Positions 35,482-45,764 of a stretch of 64,000 bases of DNA are shown piece after piece. The DNA lies in the NCBI GenBank assembly GCA_027924585.1, contig BSBM01000436.1, positions 9,315,001-9,379,000 on the forward strand, in the 5' to 3' direction. The position numbers and the translations under genes were made by a program. Position 1 is the stretch's first letter. Every line of letters starts with the position of its first letter. The notes beneath the pieces were generated by a model. It was given only the letters and a program-made list of their open reading frames with translations. It made no database searches and was not told where the DNA came from. This stretch comes from Larix kaempferi (Eukaryota; Streptophyta; Pinopsida; Pinales; Pinaceae).

Positions 35482-35884
35482 TGTGAAGAACCTCCAACAA
35501 TTAATTAATGAAAATACACGAGATAGAAGAAATAACAGAACTCAAAATCACTTTTATTGATCGCAGGCCACTTCAAGGGGGAAACCTCCTTTGAGCAAGC
35601 TCAATACAAATAACTTCACCGTACCTTCATTGGTCTCAACACAAACTTATATACTTAGTCTAGGCACCAATACCATGGGTCAATACCATGTGTCAATACA
35701 AACCATGGGCCAATACAAACTATGGATCAACAATTACTACATGATGACTTACAAAGCATATGCGTCCAACAACAATAATGCAAACTATGGATCAACAAAT
35801 ACTACGGGACGACTTACAAAGCAAATGTGTCCAACAACAATATACTAACAAAGTAAATAGAAGGGTTGACATGGGTTCCTAACA
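35482..35884 (-). repeat. G3 5' LTR (403 bp)
   Basis: Partner of 31921-32310, running TGTTAGGAACC … TCTTCACA on the minus strand. It carries an extra short duplication of a CAATACCATG-type word compared with the other LTR. Confidence 0.9.
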
Positions 35885-36127
35885 TACTACTACAACTGCT
35901 GCACTAAAAAAACTTTCAATAACTTGCAAAAAACTCTCAATTTTGGAGATAGACTACTACTAAGCACTATTTTAGGACAATAGGAACATTTTTCGCATCC
36001 TTCACACTTGGCTAGACCTCAAAGGATTTCTCCAATGAATTCAATGCAATGGCACCAGGATTTCTTGTTGAAATCCAGAGGCTTCTGGTGCAATACTGAA
36101 AGTAGATCCTCAATCTATACTCATTGA
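35885..36127 (-). other. C2 leader (remainder)
   Basis: Non-coding leader of C2 between its primer site and the G3 insertion; nothing else recognised. Confidence 0.6.
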
Positions 36128-36139
36128 GCTTTGATACCA
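36128..36139 (-). promoter_or_regulatory. C2 primer-binding site, tRNA-iMet
   Basis: TGGTATCAAAGC on the minus strand, directly against the LTR end (…AATTCCACA). Confidence 0.85.
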
Positions 36140-36794
36140 TGTGGAATTATAAATCATGGAAGATCATGGAGATGAGTATACCTCATAGAGAAATAATGAG
36201 CAGAGAAATTGAGTTACAATGAAAATTGCAGTAAAAAAAGAGCAGGCAATTAATCATGCATGAGAAATCAGATACGAACATAATAATTTCACATGATCCA
36301 ATAATCAGTATATTCAACAATGATGTTACAATGGAGAGAATTCGAATCACTATGGAGAATTCGAGACTCAGTGTGTCTAGCATAGGAATTCTCACCACTG
36401 GAGTGCTCTAAGAGACCCAAACTCAACTCAACTGAACCTAAACTCAGTTAACTGAAGACACAATCAGTTAAATGACTAAGGAGGGCGCATTAGGATTTTT
36501 TCATGCAAATCACTCAGAAAAGGGCACATGCAACCAAAATCAATGGCAATCGAAGCATAAACCCCCCACAAGAGGCATCTAACTCAAGTGGACTAAACTA
36601 GAACATTGAGTAGGCTCCCAAAATATAGGTAACTGACTTAAGTGGTCCTAAAATTATGCATGTAGGGTGCATTAGGTGGTATTTGGATCCTAGATGACAT
36701 TTGCACACCTCTAGGGGGGAAATGACATCATCAAATACTAGAAAAAATAAATAATGCTAGGTAGGACAAGGATGGAGTATTAATGATCCTAACA
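36140..36794 (-). repeat. C2 5' LTR (655 bp)
   Basis: Partner of 25887-26521. It contains a roughly 20-bp tandem duplication of a GAGAATTCGA word at about 36334-36370 that the 3' LTR lacks. Confidence 0.9.
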
Positions 36795-36799
36795 GAAAA

Positions 36800-37490
36800 C
36801 CATACCCATGTAACATCACACAAGTACACCACTAGAGAACTTAACTTCTAGCATCCAATTCTACATTTCCATCTTGGTATTTTCAATCCTCAAACCTGGG
36901 ATTCAGACTCTATAATCACACAAGATCAATCCCTCCAAGATCATCTAAGATGTCTCTCTTACCCTTATCTTCTCCATGGGTTATATCTTTGGGATCCCTA
37001 ACATATAAGTCGTAGGGTTTCCTAAGGAACCCTATAATATCAAGGATATGTATGAATTTCTAATTGGCTTCAACAAGAATCTTATGCCATTCAATCTCTC
37101 ACCACTAGCATGATTGTCTTTCTTAGTGTTTGCAAACCCTACCCATGTTACATCACACCAGTAAATGGAAAGACAATTGTATTTCTAGCATCCAAAATCA
37201 TGTTAGGTGTTAGCTCCACTCTCCATATCTCCTACTAGACCAAGTAGTGTTAGAACAAGATGCCCTACTTTGAAGCTGTTGTCGGTACAACAGATCCCAT
37301 GTTTTATCCAAAATATGGGAGCCCCAATTTCATATCAAAGTGACACTTAATCAATTTTGGGGTTGTTTAGCCTGTTTGCCATTCATTTTTCTGCCTTTGA
37401 TTTTGTTTAACTAAGTTACTTACTTTTCTTCTCAAAATTGTGCATTTTGGTGTGTTGCAGAAATAAGTTTTGGTTTAAAATTTTGATCAT
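36800..37490. other. Non-coding DNA with a 336-bp-spaced direct repeat
   Basis: No gene seen. The word ACCCATGTAACATCACAC near 36803 recurs near 37139 as ACCCATGTTACATCACAC, and TTCTAGCATCCAA recurs at the matching offset. C2 therefore landed beside or inside an old tandem or duplicated repeat. Confidence 0.5.
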
Positions 37491-37860
37491 CCCGCAACCC
37501 GCAACCCGCAATTGCGGATTGCGGGCGCTTTTGTTTGCATTTGAAGTTTTTCTTTCCACAACCCGCAACCCGCAAATTGCGGAATTGCGGGACGCGAGAA
37601 GAGTTTTGTAGAAAATTGCATGTAAGTTTTTCGTCCCGCAAATTGCGGGATGCGGGATGCGGAAAGACCTTTGTTAATAAAGAGTAGTTTATACTTCCTG
37701 CAGCCCACAATTGCGGGATGCAGGAAGTACTTTTACCACGCGTTGTGTTTACATTCTGCAACCCACAACCCACAATTTGTGGATTGCGGATTGTGGAATG
37801 GTGTACACATTCACAAATAACAAGTGCCCACACTTGGAATCCCACATCCCGCATCCCGAC
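37491..37860. repeat. Array of five to six GC-rich hairpins built on CCCGCAA/TTGCGGG
   Basis: Successive inverted repeats lie at about 37491-37525 (core palindrome CCGCAATTGCGG, 37506-37517), 37556-37593, 37634-37650 (TCCCGCAAATTGCGGGA), 37692-37729 (11-bp arms TACTTCCTGCA and TGCAGGAAGTA) and 37752-37800 (CATTC…GAATG with CCACAA-T-TTGTGG). A degraded tail follows near 37840. Each is separated by 20-45 bp of unrelated AT-rich spacer. The open frame spanning this array on the minus strand is a by-product of the repeats. Confidence 0.85.
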
Positions 37861-38305
37861 TGTTGATATACAATGATCTGACGGCCATGATTGCATCTGG
37901 AAAAATGATTTGATTTTTATTTTATTTTTGGTGCTTAGCTCATCGTTTTCAAGCGTCGGTTTGGTTTTCCTCTACATTATGCTTGACCAGATATGATGTC
38001 TTTGATTCCAATGATTGCTTAATGATTAAAACCCTGATATTTGACTGTTAATTTTGTGTGTTATTATGTAAATCTATCCTCATCTAACGCCAAAATTTCA
38101 ATTGATACATGACTGACTGAAATTTCGCTCGCAGAAACAGTAATTGCAATCTGCACATCGAAGATTTGCAATCATGCAAGTTAGTTATACTCAATTGATG
38201 TCAAATCTTGTGTTGTTATGAATAATCTGTTAGTTTATGATGACACATGCAAACTTTGGATTGATATTTCAATATCTCTGCTAACAATTTCATGTTGTAA
38301 GTAAA
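37861..38305. other. AT-rich non-coding spacer
   Basis: No gene or repeat recognised. A possible 3' splice site (AATGCAG|AG) occurs just after the start of the next reading frame. Confidence 0.4.
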
Positions 38306-38686
38306 ATGCAGAGAGTTTCAGGCATTTCTATCAAGCATTCTGTTGAGAAAGAGCCTCAGCCAGTGGAATACTCTGAACCTGTTCCTACACCATTTGATGT
38401 TGATGTTTCTAATGACTACATAGATAGTGAAGAGGAAGATGGTGAGGTTCAATTCACATATGAATGAATCCTTCACAGTCAGCAGAAGAAGGGTAATAAA
38501 GAATATGTTGATCAAGATGATACAATAGTTTGGGACTTAATCATCAACTTGTCGCCTGTGTGTCTCACAATTCCTTTCAAGGAGGATCCGTTAGCTGATT
38601 TTTCGGTCTTTGAAGATATGTTTGGTCCTTGTGAATCCAGGGAAGATTTCATATGTTCCTCTCTAGCTACTTTGAACAGCTCATGA
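38306..38686 (+). pseudogene. Unrecognised acidic reading frame, one internal stop
   Basis: One frame of 126 codons from ATG 38306 to TGA 38684-38686, broken only by a TGA at 38465. The residue mix is protein-like: Pro/Glu/Val-rich start (EKEPQPVEYSEPVPTPF), an acidic run (DSEEEDGE), then TIVWDLIINLSPVCLTIPF and FEDMFGPCESREDF. There is no domain, zinc motif or membrane segment I recognise. It could be an exon or degraded piece of a host gene, or part of an unidentified element. An open stretch on the opposite strand (38850-38512) overlaps it; the plus frame looks the more natural protein. Confidence 0.35.
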
Positions 38687-40600
38687 TCTATCTTGATTCT
38701 TCTCAACTTATGACAAGATGTTCTCAAAAATATGTGGTGTAATCCTTTGAACTGTATGATGACTGGTTTTGGGATCCGAATTAGTTTATTATTCCTATGT
38801 ATAAGGATTGTTAGATATTGTAGGCCAAGAGGCAGTCTTTTCTTGTCCATTTTTAGGATAATTTAGTTTTGACTATTCCTGCTATGTGGGAGATTTGATC
38901 TTGAATTATTGCTTTGTAATTATTATTTAAAGGGTTTTAGATCTCATAGCAAGGGATGGATGGTTAGGGGACATAATCGCCAAAAGAGACTCGAGACACT
39001 CTATTGTTGCAGACTATGTAATGCTTTGCAAGTCTTAATACACAGTCAGTTTTCTTTAGCTATCTCTTATGTTATAATTTGTCAAATGTTTTTGATGGAT
39101 TGTGATTTTGCTTCAACATATCCACTAATACTGTTTATTGTTTGCAATTAGTAATCTGCATTGGTTTATAGTTCAGATTTCTCTCAACTTATGATCTCTG
39201 CAATTGATGTTTTAAATGAATGTCTTTATCTAAAACATTTTATCTATTTCTGCAAATGATTTATAGAAAACATTGAGTTAATGTTAATTTGTCAATTAAC
39301 ATTCTAGATACAGGATAAGCTTGTATGTACTTAACTCTTAAGCTATTATTGGTTGAATTTCTTTAACTGATTATATCTTAAGCTACTGATTCAAGATCCA
39401 GTTTTGCATGTCTGTCAAATTGGTGAAAGGATTTAGTATATTTCCAGATCAAGTTATCTTGTGCACAAACAAATCACTCCTGTTAGAATAGGCCTGACTT
39501 AGATTAGATTTCTTTTTCAAGTTAGACTAACTCTTAGGATTAGGAAAACTATTGTCTTTCTTCATAGGTAGACAGATCCTTTCTAGGATCAAACACACAC
39601 AAGTGCCCGCGGAGGCCTTTGTATCTGTGGGTGTTAACCACACCAAACAGCTCGAGGATAGGGTAAAACTTGTGTAGGATTATCTGAAGCCTTTGGTTGG
39701 GTTTTCATCCCCTGTTGTTTTCCTTGAACACCATTCCAGCACTTACACAATCGAGGCATCAACAGAACCTAATTTGTCAATTTCTAAAAATTACTTGGAA
39801 TTTCCCTTTGTGAGGCATTTTACTTGGGGTTCCCAAATATCTCACATACTTTTATTCTTGAGCAACTTTAGCAAAAATTTAAATTAGGGTCTTTTTTATT
39901 TAAGTTTGTCGAATATAATAAGGGTGGATAGAAGGCAAGTAGTGGTGATATTCATGACATAATGGTATACCACTCTAGGTTTATAGAGTTCAGTCATTGG
40001 ATCTTATTCTTGATGACCACACTAGAGCACTAGAAGCGATAGATGTCGTGAGGGACTCGTTAGAAGAGAAGGGAAAGTTTGAATATTGTGTTGCATATGG
40101 TTGAGAGAAACTCCTGGATGATTAATTGTTGGATGGGTGAGATACCCATTGAAATTAATTATGGTGGGTGTCTTTTTCTATTTGAAGTTTTGTGGCTTGG
40201 GTTGGGTTGCATGAAACTAGAGCCACATAGGTGTTTGTATTGCATGTGAGTAGAGCCACATAGCATACCTGAATGTTGGAGTTGAAAGTATATTTTTTAG
40301 TCATCTTTGAAGCACTTGGAGTGGAACACCTTATTTTTTTTAACTATGTCTTTTAGTCAAGTCTTAAATTTTTATTTATTTAATAGCTTTTTACTTGCAT
40401 GGACTTTCAATTTTTTGAAAAAATGCTTCCTTTGACTGAATATATGAAAAATAAACACTAATAGGGAGAGTTTACAAAATAAAGTGGGCCATGTGGGTGA
40501 CCAACACATGATAAAAATAGTTTTGCTAAAGTTAGTCTTCGAAGGCATACTTAGGGCTTAATTCAAACAAGAACATGAACATGAAAGTGTCTCAATCCCT
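38687..40600. other. Non-coding DNA
   Basis: No gene, element end or clear tandem repeat was found. Stretches around 39480-39700 (TTAGAATAGGCCTGACTTAG … AGTGCCCGCGGAGGCC) read like old repeat debris but have no partner in the window. Confidence 0.4.
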
Positions 40601-40620
40601 TCAAGCATGAGCCTTCAAGG

Positions 40621-40840
40621 GTGTTTGATGGTGGTGATGGGGATGATGAAGATGGTGATGGTGACAACATGGGCATGAGGAGGATGATGGTGACATTGAT
40701 GGTGGCAATGGGAATGGGGATGGAATTCGATGGCCACAATCGTGACAATGGGGATGATGAGAATGGTGACGGTGACAACATCGACATGGGGAGGATGATG
40801 TCAACGTTGATGGTGGAAACGAGAATTTTTTCGATGAAGC
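40621..40840 (+). repeat. GAT/GGT-rich minisatellite with a ~110-bp duplication
   Basis: Degenerate trinucleotide sequence. The block GGGGATGATGAAGATGGTGA … GTTGATGGTGG-type occurs twice, about 112 bp apart (from about 40638 and about 40750). It reads Asp/Gly/Met-rich in one frame and His/Ser/Pro-rich on the other strand, as simple repeats do. I do not call a gene. Confidence 0.6.
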
Positions 40841-40869
40841 GTGATGATTATTGGAGAATGAATATGGTT

Positions 40870-41257
40870 TAAAACATGTAATGATTTAAATCATATAATG
40901 GTATTAATAATACATCAATGTATGGTAATATGAACTTAAACATAACATAAACATGAAATAAATAATCTAAGGTATCAAGATCTATATAACATGAAATGAA
41001 TTATCTGACATAACATGAAATAAACAATATAACATGAATAACATTAGACATGCATGGATAAATAATTACATGACTAACCTATGTACATAGCACGAAATAG
41101 TTACCTCATTCAATTAAGCCATATTGATCAGTACGAGTCCCACCACTGCTTTGTTGTGGCACTTCATTCACATGTTGTTCCGGATTGGGAGTGTGTTTGA
41201 CATGTGTGTGGTCTTTTTCGAGAGACTAAAAATCCACAACTCGATGCACATCCATTT
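40870..41257. other. AT-rich low-complexity DNA
   Basis: Repeated AACATGAAATA-type words (40930-41040); no gene. Confidence 0.45.
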
Positions 41258-41620
41258 CTACATAATCAGCTTCTGCCAATATTTGAATGTCCTGAAGCAC
41301 TTCATCATTGGTTGGTGATGAATATTGGTTTGAGGATGACTTGCTGATGGAATTTGAATGGGATCCATTGGGTGCATTCGATTCACTTGTGGAGCTGAAC
41401 TAGAAGTCATTGTGTTGTTCATTGTGCTAGTATCTGATGCAGTGGCAGTTGCATGTCTATATCTTTCCATGCCCAACCTTGATTTTTCTCTTAGATCATG
41501 GAGCTTTTCAAGAGATAGATCCTTCCATCTAGAATTTTTTGTTCTATTCTGTTTGTTTCCCATCTCCAACAACTTTTTTTTAGAAAAACAAATTATTGTC
41601 CCTACCATAATAAATAACAT
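41258..41620 (-). CDS. Unrecognised 120-codon reading frame
   Basis: Open from ATG 41620 to 41258. It has a basic start (KKKLLEMGNKQNRTKNSRW), a helical Leu/Lys/Glu segment (KDLSLEKLHDLREKSRLGME) and a Ser/Thr/Pro/His-rich end. The basic-helix start followed by a disordered tail would suit a small DNA-binding or transposase-adjacent fragment, but nothing identifies it. It may be a chance frame. Confidence 0.25.
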   Translation of the reverse strand: MLFIMVGTIICFSKKKLLEMGNKQNRTKNSRWKDLSLEKLHDLREKSRLGMERYRHATATASDTSTMNNTMTSSSAPQVNRMHPMDPIQIPSASHPQTNIHHQPMMKCFRTFKYWQKLIM

Positions 41621-41816
41621 TTTGCAACAAGATGGTGAGTATCATTCCATATTATCCATTGAATACTTATGCGAGTGACCTTGCAATCTCTACTTTGCAT
41701 GTAAGAAGACATTATAAAAACAAGAATACTTTGTAATCTCTACTTTGTATGAAATAAGTCTCATCAAAGGAGTTGCAATTCGTCATTGAATCCTTCTAAA
41801 AAGCTAAAATTATGGA

Positions 41817-42880
41817 TGTTGGGCACAGCCCAAGTGCTGGAAGTTTTGATGACAAAGGTACAGTTAGGCGAGGCCTAACATTGACCAGTTTTGGGAGAAG
41901 CAACTCTGCGATTCCCGGGAGGAGGGTATGGAACAAAGCGAAGTCGACAGGAAATGACATATCCCCTTAGTAAAGACGAAGTACTAAGGATGACCAGAGG
42001 TAGTTGGAGCAGTTATGAATGAAGGGGCGAACTGTCAGCTATAGGAGAAGTGAGTAAAGAAGTAGAATGGTGCAAAGGATGCGCCACTATAGAGTTAGAT
42101 CCACGTGGTTAGAACTGTGACTGTCAGAAGAAGCGTCAGAGTTTGAAGGAGCAGCTCAAAAGGATAATAGAGCTCCAACGAAGTTAAGCAAAGTGTGGTC
42201 AACAAGAGAACCATGCCATTTTAGGTTTAAGGGTACTATGGGGTTTGGCCCATAGTTATAGTAATATGTGACCTTCGGGCACATCTATATAAAGGGAAAT
42301 TTTGTATAAGGAAGGGTTAGATTTCCAGATACCTTGTTAGACTTATGTTATATATTGCTAGATCTAGACTAAGAGAGATCTAGAGAGGTAAAGACTTTGT
42401 AGCTAAGTGCACAGAGGTCTATTGTAGAGAAGAGTTTGCAACTGAGTGCGCATACTAGAACTATTACCCATTCCATTAATATAATAATAGTTCCCGTGGA
42501 TGTATCTCCCATATGGGGGGGTGAACCACGTAAATCCCTGTGTATGTGTGTGAATCTATGATATGCTTTTTGTTCATGTTATGCTTATGCTTATGAATTT
42601 TATTTCATATGTATGTGAATGAGAATGTCATGTTAAGTAATAAGAACACATATGTATGAATGATGCGAAGTAATGTTAAGTAGGATGAATGCATAGTTAT
42701 AAGGGTAAACAAACAACGATTCAACGAATTCTGTAGGTTGTCGATCACTACGAAGTGCACAGTTACAAGTTGGTATTGATATGTTAAGTAGATGTTAAGG
42801 AAGGAATACATTACAAGCTCGCATAACTCATCTCCACATCACCAAGGTGACAGAAACCTGATTCTGTAACCACCCATCTT
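41817..42880 (+). mobile_element. LTR of family S2, truncated at its 3' end
   Basis: It starts TGTTGGGCACAGCCC and follows the solo LTR at 27767-28853 (opposite strand) through shared words: GTACAGTTAGGC, TTAGTAAAGACGAAGTACTA, TATGTGACCTTCGGGCACAT, GGGGGTGAACCACGTAAAT and ACCTGATTCTGTAACC. A TATA box CTATATAAAG (42285-42294) is conserved. Similarity stops near 42880, about 117 bp before the expected end, where G2 accessory ORF sequence begins. The right end was lost in a junction with G2. Confidence 0.85.
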
Positions 42881-43739
42881 TACAAACCTTTACCGCATCT
42901 ACATCCATCCCTTGATAGTCATCGGGATCCATCCAAGAGATGAGCACGATTAAGATCAACAACCAGCTGTACGCAAATGACTGCTTGCTCACCTGGACCT
43001 CTGTTGCATCCTCCATCAACTGGTTCAACAAAAAGAGTGACCAGTTCATTTGTACCCCTTGCGCACACAACTCGACGCATGCAATGACCCCTGAATTTCC
43101 TTGGTTGGGTCGGTTATTCCTGACTATTTTAGTAGCCAAGATCCATGCTCCGATGCGAACCACCAGATCATTAATGTTGTCAAGGTGGTATGCCCATCTA
43201 TCGCGCTGCAATTCATAGCGCGTCTGCAACCTCACCGCAAGCTTCTTGTCATTGTTTTTCCCCTGAAAATAATGTGAGGGGTCTGGCCCATCCTTCGGCA
43301 ACCCCATGATCTCTGAAATCAGGTCGATCGTGACGGTGACCAGTCTGTCCAACCACAAAATTCCTCCATGAAAACAGGCCAAAAGATGCTTAACGCAGGC
43401 ATTTTCCTCAGTCAACCGCCTAAAGTGCGGCATGTTGACCAAACCCAATAGTCCTTCTTTGTCCAATCCACGCACCCAATCATATGGAATGCGTGGCGTT
43501 GGGCCACCTCCAACTACTGCTCTCGACACAAAAGGTTCCGTCATAACGTCCTATAGCGCCAAAAGATTGTGATCAGCGTACTTCATCTGCATCAATGCAG
43601 GCACAATGTTGGCGGTGCACACCATTCCTTGTGGGGTCTCTGGTATCCTGACTTGGTATCTATGGTTCTTCATAAGCTTCTGGGGCTACATACCAGGTTG
43701 ATAGGGAGGTATATACCCAAGGATATCCACATTGAACAC
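42881..43739 (-). pseudogene. G2 accessory ORF downstream of integrase
   Basis: From about 43739 the frame reads VFNVDILGYIPPYQPGM-stop-PQKLMKN … MVCTANIVPALMQMKYADH … L-stop-D-V-M-T-E-P-F. It is then open for about 220 codons (43544-42881) with IPYDWVRGLDKEGLLGLV, FHGGILWLDRLVTVTIDLIS, GLPKDGPDP and W-A-Y-H-L-D-N-I-N-D-L. The last 17 or so codons of the open frame are S2 LTR sequence. No known domain is recognised. The position (between integrase and 3' LTR) and general layout resemble the G1 accessory ORF. Confidence 0.65.
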
Positions 43740-44537
43740 CCCTGCTCAAGTCGCTGACTCCACAACTCCTAAGCTCGATGGAATCACCTGTGTAGGTACC
43801 TCCTCCAGCAGTTGTGCAGATGCTCTGGTCTACCTCTTCCCTAACAGTGGGGAGCTAGGACACTGCCCCCCCCTCTTCTTCCTCACCAATGATGATGACC
43901 CGACTGGCATACTAGCAACTTCCTCCTCAATTGTGACAGGGATGACTGGTGATTCCACTTCACTTGAAATCTCAACCGTGTCTGGTTCACTCTGCATTCC
44001 ACACTGGTCCCTCGCAATGGAGAATTGTTTCTCAACCTTACCCTACTTGAGAACTCACTCAACACAATGCACTTCGCTCTGCAACTCTACTCATCCTTGC
44101 GCAATGTAACTCACCACTACTCGGCTCAATGCAAACATTGCAAAATAATGGCTTACGACTAGCCTTAGCCCATTCTTATAGCACCAAATCGATCCATCCA
44201 TCATCATGACCAAATCATGCCAATCATCATGACCAAATCATGCATTAAATCCCCGAATCTACCATCGATCCGGTCAATCTAACGGTCGGATCCGCCATAA
44301 CTACAGGTCACTTCACCGAGCGTCGTTGGTTAACTGCATTTAACTGTCTGCATTTATTGCTGATTTGATTGTGTCATGACCCTGCGGCTATTGCAACATG
44401 GCTCCCTAACCGCGCTATCATTGTTCTGACTTGCGCATTCTGTTCCTGCTGGTGTGCCATCCTGCCACCTAGCATCCCATTTTATTGTTTGTTACTTGTG
44501 TAATGCCTTAAGCATCGCGCGGCTCCTTTCCTTTCCT
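43740..44537 (-). other. G2 non-coding region after pol
   Basis: No convincing coding on either strand; the plus-strand frame 43732-44109 is antisense and featureless. There is a 22-bp tandem duplication of an ATCATGACCAAATCATGCC word (about 44200-44245). GCTATAAGAATGGGC on the minus strand (about 44190) could be a TATA-like element ahead of the accessory ORF, but this is a guess. Confidence 0.45.
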
Positions 44538-45760
44538 TTAGGGCTTCAGCGTGCTACCGTTCAGAAGCTTGAGTAGCAGCGCTCCATCTAACTGTCGCAG
44601 TTGTACTGTGCCTCTTGAAGTAATGCAACTAATGAGATATGGTCCCAAGCAATACATCTATAACTTTATGGGATGTTTCATGAACTTGCTGTCATACAAT
44701 AGCACCAAGTCACCTTGTTGAAACTATTTTTTTTATATGTCAATCGTACCAAGCTTTTTGCCGATCCTTTTCCACGCGCTGGTGAAAACCTACGATAAAG
44801 CGGTCCTCTTCAAGCTACACCAGCTGCACCATTAATTCTTCTAACGCTGCCTCATCATTCATGCCTGTCGTTGCTGCTATGTGTAGACTCGGAACAATGT
44901 ACTCCATAGGCATAACTACATCTTTCCCATACACCAATTTAAATGGTGTATGTCCCGTCAACCTTTTACAAGTGGTGCGATATGCCCACAAGATTGCGGG
45001 AATATTCAAATCGCAGTCATCGCGGTTTGTGTTACACACCTTTGTAAGTGCATGCTCCAACACTTTGTTGAAAGCCTCCATTGTGCCATTTTCCTACAGA
45101 TGGTACGGGGTACTCTTCTTATGTTGTATCTGAAGCTCTTCTTTCAATGCGTTGACTATGCGATTGATGAAGTGACTACCCTGGTCACTCATCAATATCT
45201 TCGAGCATCCAAATCAAGTAACAATATTATCAAACAAGAATCGCGCTACTGTCGCATCAGTGCAATCTATAATAGGTGCGGCCTCCGCCCATCTGGTCAA
45301 ATAATCTGTCATTGTAATTATGTACCGTGCAATAGTGCGCTTCCCAGGTGGGTTGATGGGGCCCATGAAATCCACAGCCCATTTAGTAAGGAGCTGCAAT
45401 GTCACTTGAGGTACCAGCGACATTTCATCCCGTCGTGATGGTTTTCCAGTTCATTGACAGATGTTTCAAGTTCGTGCATAATCCATCACATCGTTATGAA
45501 GAGTGGGCCACCAAAGCCCTGCAGGAACAACCTTCTTGGCAGTAGCATGACCTCCATAGTGTCCACCAGCCACTCCTGCATGTGCTCTTCTAATATCTTC
45601 CCTTGTTCATGAGGTAGGACAAAACACCTCAAGATATCGTCTGGTCCTAGTTTATAAAGCTGTCCGATGATCAAATGGAAATCTGTGACCTTAACCACCA
45701 ACTGCTTCTTCTGACTGGTGGTAAAACCCTCTGGTGCGGTTCCCGTCACCAAAAAATGAA
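44538..45760 (-). pseudogene. G2 integrase
   Basis: The zinc region (45752-45486) keeps FVLPHEQGKILEEHMQEW but its later half is mutated. The core has KWAVDFMGPINPPGKR (45378), ITMTDYLTRWAEA, L-M-S-D-Q-G-S-H-F-I (about 45180) and, after a stop, [20 protein letters not shown] (45081) with the catalytic glutamate. [20 protein letters not shown] and a C-terminal G-P-Y module (L-G-P-Y-L at about 44630, NGSTLKP before TAA 44538) complete it. Frameshifts lie near 45480 and after 44815. Confidence 0.9.
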
Positions 45761-45764
45761 TTAT

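Larger units (their letters stand above)
31921..35884 (-). mobile_element. Chromovirus deletion derivative G3 nested in C2 leader
   Basis: LTRs at 31921-32310 and 35482-35884 flank a 3.2-kb internal region with gag, protease, RNase H, integrase fragments and a chromodomain remnant. RT and most of the integrase core are absent. The flanks TACTT (31916-31920) and TACTA (35885-35889) are a 5-bp target duplication with one mismatch. The primer site and polypurine tract are at the correct LTR edges, so loss of RT happened within an otherwise normal structure. Confidence 0.88.
25887..36794 (-). mobile_element. Copia element C2, complete ends, with two nested insertions
   Basis: Two LTRs (25887-26521 and 36140-36794) flank a minus-strand copia polyprotein. 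The element is bounded by GAAAA at 25882-25886 and 36795-36799, a perfect 5-bp target duplication. A tRNA-iMet primer site and a polypurine tract sit at the expected inner LTR edges. Inside it are solo LTR S2 (27767-28853) in the RT region and chromovirus G3 (31921-35884) in the leader. Without these the element is about 5.9 kb. Confidence 0.92.

Noticed and set aside
37491-37860. CRISPR-like array
   Set aside because: Repeats are palindromic but differ in length and sequence, spacers vary in size, there are no cas genes, and the context is a plant genome.
37432-37896. 154-codon minus-strand frame with Cys/Gly/Arg repeats
   Set aside because: It is a translation of the hairpin array (CCGCAA words) and flanking DNA, not a protein gene.
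43732-44109. 125-codon plus-strand frame
   Set aside because: Antisense to the G2 3' region, Ser/Thr/Cys-rich without a domain.
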